In this document: positions 1 through 9,490 of the stretch, piece by piece
Position numbering within the stretch: position 1 is the stretch's first letter
Layout: each line of letters begins with the position of its first letter
Source: Comamonadaceae bacterium
GTDB taxonomy: Bacteria > Pseudomonadota > Gammaproteobacteria > Burkholderiales > Burkholderiaceae_C
Reading direction: 5' to 3'
NCBI GenBank assembly: GCA_947450645.1
Contig: CANFWH010000005.1
Coordinates: 1-64,000 of the forward strand
DNA: 64,000 bases
The notes under the pieces: model-generated
Seen by the model: only the letters and a program-made list of their open reading frames with translations
Told to the model about the DNA's origin: nothing
The model's database searches: none
Made by a program: the position numbers and the translations under genes

Positions 1-207
1 GTGCATGGCGTTTAAAGCCGCTATGTCATACAAACCTCGTCCAAGGCCCGATTGATTGGTTGCCACTGCAATCGTGTAGCCTGCTTGATTGAGCTTGGCG
101 ATGGCCTCAAGAGCGCCGCCTAACGGCTGCCACTCGTCCGCAGACTTCACGTAGTCATCACGGTCATGGTTGATCGTGCCGTCGCGGTCTAGGATGATGA
201 GTTTCAT
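1..207 (-). CDS. gmhB: D-glycero-beta-D-manno-heptose 1,7-bisphosphate 7-phosphatase, 3'-truncated by window edge
   Basis: The first 69 codons run off the window edge. The product starts MKLIILDRDGTIN, the DxDGT signature of HAD phosphatases (nucleophile Asp7, general acid Asp9), and continues with ATNQSGLGRG, typical of the GmhB/histidinol-phosphatase subfamily. GmhB removes the 7-phosphate in ADP-heptose synthesis for the lipopolysaccharide core. It lies 12 bp downstream of glyS on the same strand; glyQ-glyS-gmhB is a common Burkholderiales order (established knowledge), so it is probably the third gene of that operon. The C-terminal zinc-binding region is outside the window and could not be checked. 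Confidence 0.88.
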   Translation of the reverse strand, partial: MKLIILDRDGTINHDRDDYVKSADEWQPLGGALEAIAKLNQAGYTIAVATNQSGLGRGLYDIAALNAMH

Positions 208-219
208 GCGGGCTTTGGG

Positions 220-2418
220 TTAGCTAGCCAGCTTGGACAAATCCGCCACGCGGTTCATGGCGGCGTGCAGCATGGCAAGTAGTCCAAGGCGATTGGCTTT
301 GAGTGCTGCATCGTCCGCGTTGACCATCACGTGCTCAAAGAAAGCATCCACGGGTGCTTTGAGACTTGCTAGTGCGGTCAGCGACGTGGCGTAGTCACCT
401 CGGCTGTAAGCCACGTCGGATAAGGGCTGCACGAGTGCCAATGCAGCGTTTAAGTCAATTTCAGCTTGCTCTTTCAGTAGTGAAGTGTTGACGGATGCTG
501 TGACCGTGCCTTCTACTTTTTTCAAGATATTGCCCACGCGTTTGTTGGCGGCGGCGAGGGCAGCACTCTCTGGCAAAGCGGCAAATGCGCGGACGGCTTC
601 TAGGCGCTTGGTGACATCGCCAAGGCGAGCAGGGCGCATAGAGAGAACGGCATCTACTTCTTGCGCGGAATAGCCTTGTTCGCGCAAACTACCCGCAAAT
701 CGGTCGTAGATGAATTCTTGTATCGCTTCGCTAACTGATGGGAATGGAGGTTTGCCGACTTCCACCATATGGCGCCACCCATCAGGCCAAATAGCGGAGC
801 CACTACAAGCTGATTGAATCAAGCTCAATAGATTCAATGACAAGTTTTTTTCAACCAACATGCGAATCACACCGAGTGCATGACGACGTAGCGCAAACGG
901 ATCTTTATCACCCGTTGGCAAGTTACCAATACCAAACATGCCGACCAGCGTTTCCAATTTATCGGCCAGCGCCACGACCGTGCCCGTGTGGTTGCGCGGC
1001 AGCGCATCACCCGCAAAGCGCGGCTTGTAGTGGTCTTCAATCGCAATCGCCACGCCGTCGCGCAGCCCATCGTGCCGTGCATAGTAGCCGCCCATAATGC
1101 CTTGCAGCTCGGGGAACTCGCCCACCATGTCGGTCACCAAATCGGTCTTGGCAAGGCGTGCGGCTTCGCCTACTTTGCTTGCTAATACGTCGAAGTGGTC
1201 TTTGTCGTCTGCGGTATAGGGCAGCGTTGCTTCGCGCAGCATTTTGACGATGGATAAAGCAATAGCCGTGACGCGCGCCGTGCGCTCGCCTTGTGTACCC
1301 AGCTTGTTGTGATAAACGACTTTGGCGAGGCCTTCTACGCGTGACTCCAAAGTCTTTTTGCGGTCTTGGTCAAAGAAAAATTTGGCGTCTGCAAGGCGAG
1401 GGCGCACGACGCGCTCATTACCTTCAATCACAGCACTAGGGTCGCTTGGCGTGATGTTGCTAACCACCAAGAACTTGTTCGACAGCTTGCCCTTGGCGTC
1501 CAGCAGTGGAAAATATTTTTGATTCGCCTTCATGGTCAAAATCAAACACTCTTGCGGTACGTCTAAAAATTCCTTTTCAAATTCGCAGGTGAGGACATTG
1601 GGACGTTCGACCAGCGAGGTCACTTCGTCTAGCAAAGCTTCATCGTCGATGGCCTGCAAGCCAATACCAGCAAGGCTTGCAGCAGAGGCGAGTTGCGAAA
1701 CAATACTCTCGCGGCGTGCGGCGTAGCTGGCAATGACTGCGCCCTCAAGCAGCATCTGCGCTTCGTAGGAGTCCGCATCCTTAATGGTGATGACTGACTG
1801 TTTGGCTTCAAATCGATGACCTTGTGTGGTGTTGCTAGCTGTGATGCCAAGCGCCGTCACTGGCACAACAGACGCGCCGTGCAGAGCAATCAAACCATGC
1901 ACAGGGCGAACAAATTTCACATCCGTCCAGCCATCTGCTAGCTGATAAGTCATGACCTTTGGAATCGGCAAATTTTGAAATACATGAAATAAAGCAAAGT
2001 TCAAAGCTCCTTCGATGTTTTCTCCAAGCTCAGTCGTTTCAAGATAAATGTAGGTAATTGCACCATCATTCTTTTCAACTAACTTATCTCCATCTTTTGG
2101 CCAATAGCCGCCTTCTTTTTCAAGTCGCTTTTTTAAGGCCTGAGTTTGATTTCCGCTTGCATCAAATCCAACGTTTTTAGGCATAAGTTTTATGCTCTTA
2201 GGTTGGTTTGGTGCTTTGACTAATACATTACTCAAATGCAATCCAAGCCGTCTTGGCGTTGCATAAACAGTTTTGACAGAGTCAGCGCTTGCAATTTTCT
2301 GAAGCAACAAACTGCTCGTTATTAATTCTGCAAATGCTTCGCCAAGTTTTTTGAGGGCTTTTGGCGGCAGTTCTTCTACGAAAAGTTCGACTAATAAATT
2401 TTGCGTCATGTTGTTCAT
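220..2418 (-). CDS. glyS: Glycine--tRNA ligase beta subunit
   Basis: Beta subunit of the bacterial alpha2beta2 glycyl-tRNA synthetase, which recognises and binds tRNA-Gly while the alpha subunit makes glycyl-adenylate. The N-terminus [15 protein letters not shown] matches the family opening; family blocks such as [10 protein letters not shown] and [13 protein letters not shown] follow, and the C-terminal third is the DALR-like anticodon-binding part. It is 732 residues, slightly longer than the about 690 of enterobacterial GlyS. The ATG at 2418 overlaps the glyQ stop by 4 bp (ATGA), so the two subunits should be translationally coupled. A second in-frame Met at residue 4 could be the true start. 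Confidence 0.95.
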   Translation of the reverse strand: MNNMTQNLLVELFVEELPPKALKKLGEAFAELITSSLLLQKIASADSVKTVYATPRRLGLHLSNVLVKAPNQPKSIKLMPKNVGFDASGNQTQALKKRLEKEGGYWPKDGDKLVEKNDGAITYIYLETTELGENIEGALNFALFHVFQNLPIPKVMTYQLADGWTDVKFVRPVHGLIALHGASVVPVTALGITASNTTQGHRFEAKQSVITIKDADSYEAQMLLEGAVIASYAARRESIVSQLASAASLAGIGLQAIDDEALLDEVTSLVERPNVLTCEFEKEFLDVPQECLILTMKANQKYFPLLDAKGKLSNKFLVVSNITPSDPSAVIEGNERVVRPRLADAKFFFDQDRKKTLESRVEGLAKVVYHNKLGTQGERTARVTAIALSIVKMLREATLPYTADDKDHFDVLASKVGEAARLAKTDLVTDMVGEFPELQGIMGGYYARHDGLRDGVAIAIEDHYKPRFAGDALPRNHTGTVVALADKLETLVGMFGIGNLPTGDKDPFALRRHALGVIRMLVEKNLSLNLLSLIQSACSGSAIWPDGWRHMVEVGKPPFPSVSEAIQEFIYDRFAGSLREQGYSAQEVDAVLSMRPARLGDVTKRLEAVRAFAALPESAALAAANKRVGNILKKVEGTVTASVNTSLLKEQAEIDLNAALALVQPLSDVAYSRGDYATSLTALASLKAPVDAFFEHVMVNADDAALKANRLGLLAMLHAAMNRVADLSKLAS

Positions 2419-3362
2419 TTCTTCGCTCCCGCAGCTTGGGTTGCAGCGATTTGCGCGAGCACTTGCTCAGCGTGTTCGCGGCTGGCCATTGGGAAGCCTA
2501 GGCGTGCTCTGGAGTCGTAGTAACTTTGCGCCACAGCGCGGGAGATATTGCGGATGCGGCCAATGTAGGCGGCGCGTTCGGTCACGCTGATGGCACCGCG
2601 CGCGTCTAGCAAATTGAAGGTGTGACCGCACTTCAAAACTTGCTCATAGGCGGGCAGCGCGAGCTGTTGCTCTATCAAGTGCTTGGCTTGTTTCTCGTGT
2701 GCAGTGAAAGCGGTGAAGAGAAAGTCCGCATCACTGTGTTCGAAGTTGTAAGCGGATTGCTCTTGTTCATTTTGCAAGTACACATCGCCATAGCTGAGGC
2801 CTTCCGTCCATTTGAGTTTGTAGACGTTATCAACCTCTTGCAAGTACATCGCAAGGCGCTCAAGGCCATACGTAATCTCGCCTGTGATGGGTTTGCAATC
2901 AATGCCGCCGACTTGTTGGAAGTAAGTGAATTGCGTGACTTCCATGCCGTTGAGCCAGACTTCCCAGCCCAGTCCCCAAGCGCCCAGCGTGGGGTTTTCC
3001 CAGTCGTCTTCGACAAAGCGGATGTCATTTTTTTTGAGATCAAATCCGAGAGCCTCAAGCGAGCCGAGATACAAATCAAGAATGTTGGCAGGTGCAGGTT
3101 TGAGTACGACCTGATACTGGTAGTAGTGCTGCAAGCGATTGGGGTTTTCGCCGTAACGGCCGTCCTTAGGGCGACGACTCGGCTGTACGTAGGCGGCCTT
3201 CCAAGGCTCGGGGCCTAGGGCGCGAAGAAAGGTGGCGGTGTGGCTAGTGCCTGCACCGACTTCCATGTCGATGGGCTGAAGCATGGCGCATCCCTTGTCA
3301 GCCCAATAGGACTGAAGTGTGAGGATGATTTGCTGGAAAGTAAGGGGAGATTTTGAAGACAT
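2415..3362 (-). CDS. glyQ: Glycine--tRNA ligase alpha subunit
   Basis: Catalytic class II alpha subunit of heterotetrameric glycyl-tRNA synthetase. Nearly the whole protein follows the family pattern: [13 protein letters not shown] near residue 30, [19 protein letters not shown] (motif 2 region), [21 protein letters not shown] and [13 protein letters not shown] (motif 3 region). The length of 315 residues is about 10 more than E. coli GlyQ because of a short Ala/Lys-rich tail. It is the first gene of a glyQ-glyS-gmhB run. No T-box or other leader structure was seen in the 34 bp that separate it from the upstream regulator gene. Confidence 0.97.
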   Translation of the reverse strand: MSSKSPLTFQQIILTLQSYWADKGCAMLQPIDMEVGAGTSHTATFLRALGPEPWKAAYVQPSRRPKDGRYGENPNRLQHYYQYQVVLKPAPANILDLYLGSLEALGFDLKKNDIRFVEDDWENPTLGAWGLGWEVWLNGMEVTQFTYFQQVGGIDCKPITGEITYGLERLAMYLQEVDNVYKLKWTEGLSYGDVYLQNEQEQSAYNFEHSDADFLFTAFTAHEKQAKHLIEQQLALPAYEQVLKCGHTFNLLDARGAISVTERAAYIGRIRNISRAVAQSYYDSRARLGFPMASREHAEQVLAQIAATQAAGAKK

Positions 3363-3396
3363 AGCCCTCGATTTTATCGAGTGCTAGAGCGATTGG

Positions 3397-3987
3397 TTAA
3401 ACCAACCCATTTGCGCGACCAAAAGCCAGCGCTTGCGTGCGGCTGTTGACGCCCAATTTTCTGAATAAGCGCCACAAATGAACTTTGACGGTGTGCTCGC
3501 TAATGTCCATCTTGGCTGCGATTTCACGGTTGCTGAGTCCTTGATTTAGCATCAGCATGAGCTCTTTTTGACGACGTGATAACTTTTTGGTGTGGTCGCC
3601 CGACTGTGTAATCACGGTTGTGTCTTCAGCAACTAGGGCACGAAGTGCCGCACTGATATCGTTTATCGATGTTGTTTTCTGAATGAAGATATCTGCACCA
3701 GCAGTAATGGCCGCATCCTCTAGTAATGCAGCAGACACGTTGGTAAAAACAATCAGCGGGCAATGCGCGTAGAGCGCTTTAAGCTGCGAAATAACGTGTA
3801 GTCCAGATGAATCAGGTAACTCTAACTCGATGACCAGTAAATCGGGCGCACCGTTCTGTGCGCTTTGCGTTGCAAATTCCGCAAGACTACCTGCCTCGTG
3901 AATCGAAGCGATCGGCGCTAAGCGGCGAATTTGGATCGCCATAGCTTCGCGGATAAGTGGATGGTTGTCAATGAGATAGACGTTCAT
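3397..3987 (-). CDS. Orphan NarL/LuxR-family regulator with degenerate receiver (Asp to Glu at phospho-site)
   Basis: A 196-residue protein with an N-terminal receiver-like domain (about 1-120) and a C-terminal LuxR HTH (about 130-190; LSNREIAAKMDISEHTVKVHL is cut here to its core, SNREIAAKMDISEHTVKVH). The receiver keeps the switch Thr87 and the beta5 Lys, but the expected phospho-acceptor Asp in LVIELELPDSSG is Glu54, and the second acidic residue of the beta1 pair is Asn8 (LIDNHP instead of VDDHP). Glu at this site often mimics phosphorylation, so the protein may be constitutively active or respond to something other than a kinase (inference). No kinase gene adjoins it; it sits alone between glyQ and leuD. 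Targets are unknown. Confidence 0.85.
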   Translation of the reverse strand: MNVYLIDNHPLIREAMAIQIRRLAPIASIHEAGSLAEFATQSAQNGAPDLLVIELELPDSSGLHVISQLKALYAHCPLIVFTNVSAALLEDAAITAGADIFIQKTTSINDISAALRALVAEDTTVITQSGDHTKKLSRRQKELMLMLNQGLSNREIAAKMDISEHTVKVHLWRLFRKLGVNSRTQALAFGRANGLV

Positions 3988-4065
3988 AATTGACTTCTAA
4001 GTTTAAATGAATAACCTTAGAGTATGCACATTTTATCATAGAGCAATCGTGCTATTTTATGGCAA

Positions 4066-4704
4066 TTAGGCCGCTAGCCATGGCTGTTGAGTGAGCCGCG
4101 CTGCTTCAAATAGTTTAATTTTGTCTGCGTAGCGAAGTGTGAGACCAATGTCATCAAGACCATTGATGAGGCAGTATTTTCGAAATGCTTGCACTTCAAA
4201 TGGCAACTCAGTGCCATCAGGTTTGCAGACCACTTGGCGTTCTAAATCGACGGTGAGCTGGTAGCCGACAAAGGCATTCATTTCATCAAAAAGCCTTGCC
4301 ACTTGTGCTTCTGGCAAAACGATGGGCAGCAGACCATTTTTAAAGCAGTTGTTAAAAAAGATGTCGGCATAACTTGGCGCAATGATGGCTCGAAAGCCAT
4401 ATTGATCGAGCGCCCACGGCGCATGCTCGCGTGATGAGCCGCAGCCAAAGTTTTTTCGAGCAATCAAAATGGATGCACCTTGGTACCTTGCTTGATTGAG
4501 CACGAAATCTGGGTTGATTTTGCGTGTATTTAAATCCATCCCTGGATAGCCTGTATCAAGGTAGCGATCAGCATCAAACAGATGCGGACCAAAGCCTGTT
4601 TTGCGAATCGACTTTAAAAATTGCTTAGGAATGATCGCGTCGGTGTCAACGTTTTCACGATCCATCGGTGCGACAAGCCCCTTGAGAAGAGTAAATCGTT
4701 CCAT
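4066..4704 (-). CDS. leuD: 3-isopropylmalate dehydratase small subunit
   Basis: Small (swivel-domain) subunit of isopropylmalate isomerase, which with LeuC converts 2-isopropylmalate to 3-isopropylmalate in leucine synthesis. Diagnostic blocks are [12 protein letters not shown] near residue 22 and [15 protein letters not shown] near residue 85, the substrate-specificity loop region of the family. Length (212 residues) is normal. Its ATG shares one base with the stop of the entericidin gene (TAATG on the minus strand), so translation of leuD probably depends on ribosomes finishing the small lipoprotein, with leuC further upstream in the same operon. Confidence 0.96.
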   Translation of the reverse strand: MERFTLLKGLVAPMDRENVDTDAIIPKQFLKSIRKTGFGPHLFDADRYLDTGYPGMDLNTRKINPDFVLNQARYQGASILIARKNFGCGSSREHAPWALDQYGFRAIIAPSYADIFFNNCFKNGLLPIVLPEAQVARLFDEMNAFVGYQLTVDLERQVVCKPDGTELPFEVQAFRKYCLINGLDDIGLTLRYADKIKLFEAARLTQQPWLAA

Positions 4705-4835
4705 TATTTTTTCACCGCATTCTCGATAGCTTCGCCTGCTTTTTGCACATCTTGCCCCACACCTTTAATCGTGTTGCAGGCTGATAAGACTAGCGCCAGG
4801 CTAATGAATAGAAGTGAAATGATAAATTTTTTCAT
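4704..4835 (-). CDS. Entericidin-like small lipoprotein between leuC and leuD
   Basis: A 43-codon gene. The product has a basic start (MKKF), a hydrophobic segment and a lipobox LVLSAC with Cys near residue 22, followed by [20 protein letters not shown], the small amphipathic tail of the EcnA/EcnB entericidin family. A good Shine-Dalgarno (AGGAG) lies 7-8 bases before the ATG. The mature form would be an outer or inner membrane-anchored lipopeptide of about 21 residues. In enterobacteria entericidins are an antidote/toxin lipoprotein pair; here only one is present and its role is unknown. It is wedged between leuC and leuD with a one-base overlap to leuD, so it is made together with the leucine enzymes. 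Confidence 0.85.
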   Translation of the reverse strand: MKKFIISLLFISLALVLSACNTIKGVGQDVQKAGEAIENAVKK

Positions 4836-4861
4836 GTGTTTTCTCCTAAAGCATTTGTAGA

Positions 4862-6283
4862 TTAGACAAAGCGGCGTACATCAACAAAGTGACCATGCAC
4901 AGCCGCAGCCGCAGCCATTGCAGGGCTGACAAGATGGGTCCGCCCGCCTGCACCTTGGCGACCTTCAAAATTGCGGTTGCTGGTCGATGCACAGCGCTCT
5001 TGTGGCTCTAAGCGATCGGCGTTCATCGCTAGACACATGGAGCATCCTGGTTCACGCCATTCAAATCCTGCTGCCTTAAAAATTTCGTGCAAGCCTTCGC
5101 GCTCGGCTTGTGCCTTGACCAAGCCAGAGCCTGGTACGACAAGGGCTAGGCGAACGTTTTTGGCAACTTTCAAACCTATTTTTTTGACAACAGCCGCAGC
5201 CTCTCGCATGTCTTCAATGCGGCTGTTGGTGCAGCTACCGATAAAGACTTTGTCGATGCTGATGTCGTTCATGGCCTTGCCAGGCGTGAGTCCCATATAG
5301 CCCAAGGCGCGCTCAATAGCAGCACGTTTGGAGTCATCACGCTCTTTGTCTGGATCTGGCACGATGCCATCAATGCCCAATACCATTTCAGGGGAATTGC
5401 CCCAAGTGACTTGCGGCACGATTTTGGTTGCATCCAAATCGACCGTAGCATCAAACTTTGCGCCTGCGTCCGAGTGCAGCGTTCGCCAGTAGGCGGCAGC
5501 CTGTTCAAACACAATGCCCGTGGGAGCCATTGGACGCCCTCGCACGTAGTCAATTGTTTTGTCATCCACCGCGACGAGGCCAGCGCGCGCGCCCGCTTCA
5601 ATCGCCATATTGCAAACCGTCATGCGGCCTTCCATCGAGAGGGCGCGGATGGCGCTTCCCACAAACTCAATGGTGTAGCCCGTACCGCCTGCTGTGCCGA
5701 TTTTGCCGATGATCGCCAGCACGATGTCTTTAGCCGTCACGCCGCGCTGGACTTGGCCTTCCACACGGATCAACATATTTTTTTGTTTCTTCTGCAAGAG
5801 CGTTTGCGTCGCCATCACGTGCTCGACTTCGCTGGTGCCAATGCCGTGCGCGAGTGCGCCAAATGCGCCATGTGTACTAGTGTGTGAGTCGCCGCAAACA
5901 ACGGTCATTCCTGGCAAGGTCGCGCCTTGCTCAGGCCCCATCACGTGGACGATGCCTTGCTGCTTGTTTAGATACGGAAAGTATGCCGATGCGCCAAACT
6001 CTTTGATGTTGGCGTCTAGTGTGGTGATTTGTTCTTTGCTCACCAAATCGGTAATGCCGTCGTAGCCTTGTTCCCAGTTCGTAGTTGGCGTGTTGTGGTC
6101 AGCTGTGGCAACGATGGAGCTGACGCGCCAGACCTTACGACCCGCAACCCGCAGACCTTCAAAGGCTTGCGGGCTAGTGACCTCGTGCACCAAATGGCGG
6201 TCAATATAGAGCACGGATGTGCCATCATCTTCGGTGTGGACGACGTGTTCGTCCCAAATTTTGTCGTAGAGCGTGCGATTCAT
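4862..6283 (-). CDS. leuC: 3-isopropylmalate dehydratase large subunit
   Basis: Aconitase-family large subunit of isopropylmalate isomerase, acting with LeuD. The 4Fe-4S ligands are visible as Cys351 (IGSCTNSR), Cys414 and Cys417 ([11 protein letters not shown]); [15 protein letters not shown] and ATADHNTPT are further active-site blocks. I chose the ATG at 6283 ([13 protein letters not shown]), which gives 473 residues and the usual family N-terminus; an upstream TTG would add seven residues with no homologous sequence. The order leuC, entericidin, leuD on the minus strand implies a single transcript; leuB is not downstream within the window, where an orphan regulator follows. Confidence 0.96.
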   Translation of the reverse strand: MNRTLYDKIWDEHVVHTEDDGTSVLYIDRHLVHEVTSPQAFEGLRVAGRKVWRVSSIVATADHNTPTTNWEQGYDGITDLVSKEQITTLDANIKEFGASAYFPYLNKQQGIVHVMGPEQGATLPGMTVVCGDSHTSTHGAFGALAHGIGTSEVEHVMATQTLLQKKQKNMLIRVEGQVQRGVTAKDIVLAIIGKIGTAGGTGYTIEFVGSAIRALSMEGRMTVCNMAIEAGARAGLVAVDDKTIDYVRGRPMAPTGIVFEQAAAYWRTLHSDAGAKFDATVDLDATKIVPQVTWGNSPEMVLGIDGIVPDPDKERDDSKRAAIERALGYMGLTPGKAMNDISIDKVFIGSCTNSRIEDMREAAAVVKKIGLKVAKNVRLALVVPGSGLVKAQAEREGLHEIFKAAGFEWREPGCSMCLAMNADRLEPQERCASTSNRNFEGRQGAGGRTHLVSPAMAAAAAVHGHFVDVRRFV

Positions 6284-6316
6284 AAAACGTGGCGCAAAGC
6301 GCAAAGGCGGAAAAAC

Positions 6317-7525
6317 TTAAATGCGAACAGCTTTTAGCTTGTGCGAAAAACCGCTCAAAGCCGCAATGCCACTGGCTTCGGCACGTTGACACCACAGCTG
6401 CAAATCACGCGCCAATTGCTCACGGCTTTGATTGGTCGAGACCCAAACCTGGCGTAGCTCTTCACGCATCATGACCATTTTGTCGAGCACGGGGTGAGCA
6501 CTTCTAGCTTCTTGCAAATGAGCCTGAGCAGTTGCTGGCACTTGATCTGCATCACGGTGCAGCCAGCGCTTGGCGGTTTTCAGTACGGACAAATCAGAGC
6601 CTTTGGCTTTGAGCGTTGCCATCTCTAACTTGCAAGCGGCTTTTATATCTAGCGCGTAGTGCGCCATCACTTGGTAGCGGTGAGCGATGATGGCTTCTAA
6701 GGTTTTTTCATCTGCCACAGGTTGCACTTCGCCCATGGTCATCACAGGTACGGTTTTTTTGGCTTTGGCAAGACTAAAGGTTTCCATGATGCGGATGTAC
6801 ATCCAGCCGATGTCAAACTCGTATGATTTGACCGAGAACTTTGCCGATGTGGGGTAAGTGTGGTGATTGTTGTGTAGCTCTTCGCCACCAATCAAGATAC
6901 CCCAAGGCGAGACATTGGTGCTGGTATCTGGTGATTCAAAATTGCGGTAACCCCAAAAATGGCCAATGCCATTGATGACGCCCGCAGCAAAAAATGGAAT
7001 CCAGGCGGTTTGAACGGCCCAGATAGCGAGGCCTGCTGAGCCAAACAAAAGTAGATCAATCACCATTAAGAGTGCAACACCTTTTGCACTGTGCTTGGCA
7101 TAGAGGTTGCGCTCGATCCAGTCGTCTGGCGTGCCTTGACCATACTTGGCAAGGGTTTCTGCGTTACGGCTTTCGATGCGGTACAGCTCAGAGCCGCGCC
7201 ACAGCACTTCGTCAATACCGCGAGTTTGAGGGCTGTGCGGATCGTCAGTGGTTTCGCACTTGGCGTGGTGTTTGCGGTGAATGGAAGTCCATTCTTTCGT
7301 CACCATGCCTGTGTTCAGCCATAGCCAAAAACGGAAAAAATGAGAGATGACGGGGTGAAGCTCTAGCGCACGGTGCGCTTGGCCTCGATGCAAAAACAGG
7401 GTGACCGCTGCAATGGTGATGTGGGTGGTGACCAAGGCCACCAGAATCATCTGCCACCAAGTGAAATTGAGTAATCCGTTAGCTGCCCATGAGAGCAGAA
7501 ATTCCAGCGTGGACATAAATGTCAT
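6317..7525 (-). CDS. Membrane fatty acid (acyl-CoA/acyl-lipid) desaturase
   Basis: Integral-membrane di-iron desaturase. Three histidine clusters are visible: HRGQAH near residue 45, HRKHH near 85 and HNNHH near 220, together the ligand set of the DesA/stearoyl-CoA desaturase family; hydrophobic segments flank them (FTWWQMILVALVTTH; LLMVIDLLLFG). About 170 residues follow the last His box, a charged cytoplasmic tail. It would introduce a cis double bond in membrane acyl chains, giving fluidity control; position specificity cannot be read. ATG at 7525 has AAAGG five bases upstream and is preferred over a TTG six codons earlier. It lies between leuC and the methyltransferase gene with short gaps. 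Confidence 0.85.
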   Translation of the reverse strand: MTFMSTLEFLLSWAANGLLNFTWWQMILVALVTTHITIAAVTLFLHRGQAHRALELHPVISHFFRFWLWLNTGMVTKEWTSIHRKHHAKCETTDDPHSPQTRGIDEVLWRGSELYRIESRNAETLAKYGQGTPDDWIERNLYAKHSAKGVALLMVIDLLLFGSAGLAIWAVQTAWIPFFAAGVINGIGHFWGYRNFESPDTSTNVSPWGILIGGEELHNNHHTYPTSAKFSVKSYEFDIGWMYIRIMETFSLAKAKKTVPVMTMGEVQPVADEKTLEAIIAHRYQVMAHYALDIKAACKLEMATLKAKGSDLSVLKTAKRWLHRDADQVPATAQAHLQEARSAHPVLDKMVMMREELRQVWVSTNQSREQLARDLQLWCQRAEASGIAALSGFSHKLKAVRI

Positions 7526-7562
7526 AAAGACCTTTTGAAACAAAGATGTAGCATTTTAAAGG

Positions 7563-8843
7563 TTATTTGCGTTGCCAAACGGCGGCAAAAAATCCATCAG
7601 TCTGATGTAGGTGAGGCCAAAGTCGCAAATAACCAGCTCGGCAAAGCGATTCACTGTTGGGAATGTCCAAATCCGCTAACACGGTTTGCGCGGGCAAGAG
7701 TGTGAAATCTGGGTTTGCTGCTGCAAAGGCTTCGGCAATACGTTCGTTTTCTTCTGGGAGCACGCTGCACGTCGCGTAAACCAAGCGACCGCCCGATTTG
7801 ACAAGTCTGGACGCGCTTTGCAAAATGTTGGTTTGTTTGGCAGTCAACTCAGCAATGGCTGTTTGTTTTTGACGCCATTTCAAATCAGGGTTACGGCGCA
7901 GGGTACCGAGTCCCGAGCAGGGCGCGTCGACCAAGACGCGATCCATCTTGCCAGCGAGGCGTTTGATGCGCTCGTCGCGCTCGTGGGCAATTGCGACAGG
8001 GTGAATGTTGGACAAGCCGCTTCGCGCTAAACGCGGCTTGAGCGCCGCCAAACGGTGCGCTGACACGTCAAATGCATAGAGCCTTCCTGTGCTGCGCATG
8101 GCAGCGCCAAGGCCTAGCGTCTTGCCACCAGCGCCAGCGCAAAAGTCCGCCACCATTTCGCCGCGTTTGGCATCGACGAGTAACGTGAGTAGCTGTGAAC
8201 CTTCGTCCTGCACCTCAATAGCACCAGCTTTGAAGACGGCTAGCTGCGACAGCGCCGTGCGCGCATTCATGCGCAGGCCAAGCGGGCTAAAGGGTGTGGG
8301 CACAGCGTTCACGCCCGCTTTTTGCAGCACGGTTTGGATTTGCTCGCGCTTGGAGTTGAGCGCGTTCACGCGCACGTCTAGTGGCGCGGTGGTCTCGCAA
8401 GACGCACAAAACGCCCAAAACTGCTCTTCGCCAAGCTCTTTGCGCAGAGATTCAGCTAGCCATGCGGGTAGATTATGTTTGTGCGCATCGAGCAATTCTT
8501 CGCCTTCAACTTTTTTGCAATCCATCAACCAATTTTTTTCGTGTGGCAACAGAGCGCCTTGCAAAAAATCTGCGTCGCTGGGGTTGCTGGTGGGGTAAGC
8601 AAGAATTGCTAGCCGACGGGATAGTGCTCCAGAGCCCGCGCGGGCTAAGGCTTCCAGACGGGTCTTGCTGCGAAGCACCGTGTACGCTGTCTCGGCGAGC
8701 ACAGCACGTTCGCGCTGCCCAATATTTTTGAGCTTGCGGTTATCTTTGAAATAGTGCGACAGCACCGCATCGGCAGGGTGTTCAAACTTGAGGACAAGGG
8801 CGACCAGCTCGGTACAAGCGTCTAAGAGTTGTTGGGGATGCAT
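7563..8843 (-). CDS. RsmB/NOP2-family RNA cytosine-C5 methyltransferase
   Basis: S-adenosylmethionine-dependent RNA m5C methyltransferase of the Sun/RsmB family. The SAM-binding motif FCAGAGGKTLGLG lies near residue 240, and the two catalytic cysteines are in VDAPCSGLGTLRRNPDLKW and YATCSVLPEEN. RsmB itself modifies 16S rRNA C967; whether this protein is RsmB or a paralogue cannot be decided here, because the N-terminal 130 residues are not an obvious NusB-like domain. I chose the ATG at 8843 (MHPQQLLDACTEL), one base after the purN stop; a start 34 codons earlier would lie inside purN and lacks family sequence. It is probably cotranscribed with purN. Confidence 0.88.
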   Translation of the reverse strand: MHPQQLLDACTELVALVLKFEHPADAVLSHYFKDNRKLKNIGQRERAVLAETAYTVLRSKTRLEALARAGSGALSRRLAILAYPTSNPSDADFLQGALLPHEKNWLMDCKKVEGEELLDAHKHNLPAWLAESLRKELGEEQFWAFCASCETTAPLDVRVNALNSKREQIQTVLQKAGVNAVPTPFSPLGLRMNARTALSQLAVFKAGAIEVQDEGSQLLTLLVDAKRGEMVADFCAGAGGKTLGLGAAMRSTGRLYAFDVSAHRLAALKPRLARSGLSNIHPVAIAHERDERIKRLAGKMDRVLVDAPCSGLGTLRRNPDLKWRQKQTAIAELTAKQTNILQSASRLVKSGGRLVYATCSVLPEENERIAEAFAAANPDFTLLPAQTVLADLDIPNSESLCRAGYLRLWPHLHQTDGFFAAVWQRK

Positions 8844-8844
8844 A

Positions 8845-9441
8845 TTATTTGGAACGGGGTAATTGCTGCTGGAGAAGGGTTCTGATAGCGGCGGGATAGA
8901 TGAGGTGCTCTTGGGTGAGCACACGGGCGGCAAGCGTGTGCTCATTGTCGTCGTTTAAAACGGGGACAACGGCTTGCGCCAATATTTCGCCTTCGTCCAG
9001 AACCGGTGTGACGCGGTGAACCGTTGCGCCTGCAAAACGGCAGCCCGCATCAATGGCACGTTGGTGGGTGTGCAAACCCGTAAAAGCAGGCAAAAGGGAG
9101 GGGTGAATGTTGATCATGCGTCCCGCATAGTGAGCCACAAAGTCTGCGCCCAAGATGCGCATAAAGCCCGCAAGTACCACCAGCTGTGGCTTGTGGGTAT
9201 CAATGGCTGCTTGCAGCGCAGCGTCAAATAGCCCCCGCGTTGCGAAGGCTTGATGATCGACGACTTGCGTTGCAATACCTTGGCTGTGTGCCCAAGCAAG
9301 CCCTTTGGCGTTTGTGGAGTTACTAATCACAGCTGTGATATGGGCGTTGTAAAGATCGCCCCATTGCTCAGCAATAGAAGCACGGACGATGGCTTGCATG
9401 TTCGAGCCCGAGCCCGAAATAAGGATGACAATGGATTGCAT
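8845..9441 (-). CDS. purN: Phosphoribosylglycinamide formyltransferase
   Basis: Transfers the formyl group of 10-formyl-tetrahydrofolate to GAR in purine synthesis. The N-terminal ISGSGSNMQAIV binds phosphate, FMRILG and NIHPSLLPAFTGLHTH carry the catalytic His and Asn region, and the C-terminal Asp-containing loop follows AGATVHRVTPVLDEG. Length of 198 residues fits the short bacterial form. It is the first gene of a purN-methyltransferase unit and is divergent from the response regulator gene with 49 bp between the starts. Confidence 0.95.
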   Translation of the reverse strand: MQSIVILISGSGSNMQAIVRASIAEQWGDLYNAHITAVISNSTNAKGLAWAHSQGIATQVVDHQAFATRGLFDAALQAAIDTHKPQLVVLAGFMRILGADFVAHYAGRMINIHPSLLPAFTGLHTHQRAIDAGCRFAGATVHRVTPVLDEGEILAQAVVPVLNDDNEHTLAARVLTQEHLIYPAAIRTLLQQQLPRSK

Positions 9442-9455
9442 AGATTGGATTATCC

Positions 9456-9484
9456 TTTGCTGATGTCTTGCTTCGCGCTATAGT
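9456..9484 (+). promoter_or_regulatory. Candidate sigma-70 promoter giving a leaderless transcript
   Basis: A -35-like TTTGCT (9456-9461) is separated by 17 bases from TATAGT (9479-9484), a good -10 match. The expected start site, 6-7 bases after the -10, falls on the A of the ATG at 9491, and no Shine-Dalgarno precedes that ATG. The purN start lies just upstream on the other strand, so this 49-bp gap has to serve both directions. Inferred from sequence only. Confidence 0.42.
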
Positions 9485-9490
9485 TCATGC

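Noticed and set aside
3363-3396. T-box or glycine riboswitch before glyQ
   Set aside because: The gap is 34 bp, too short for either structure, and no conserved motif is visible.
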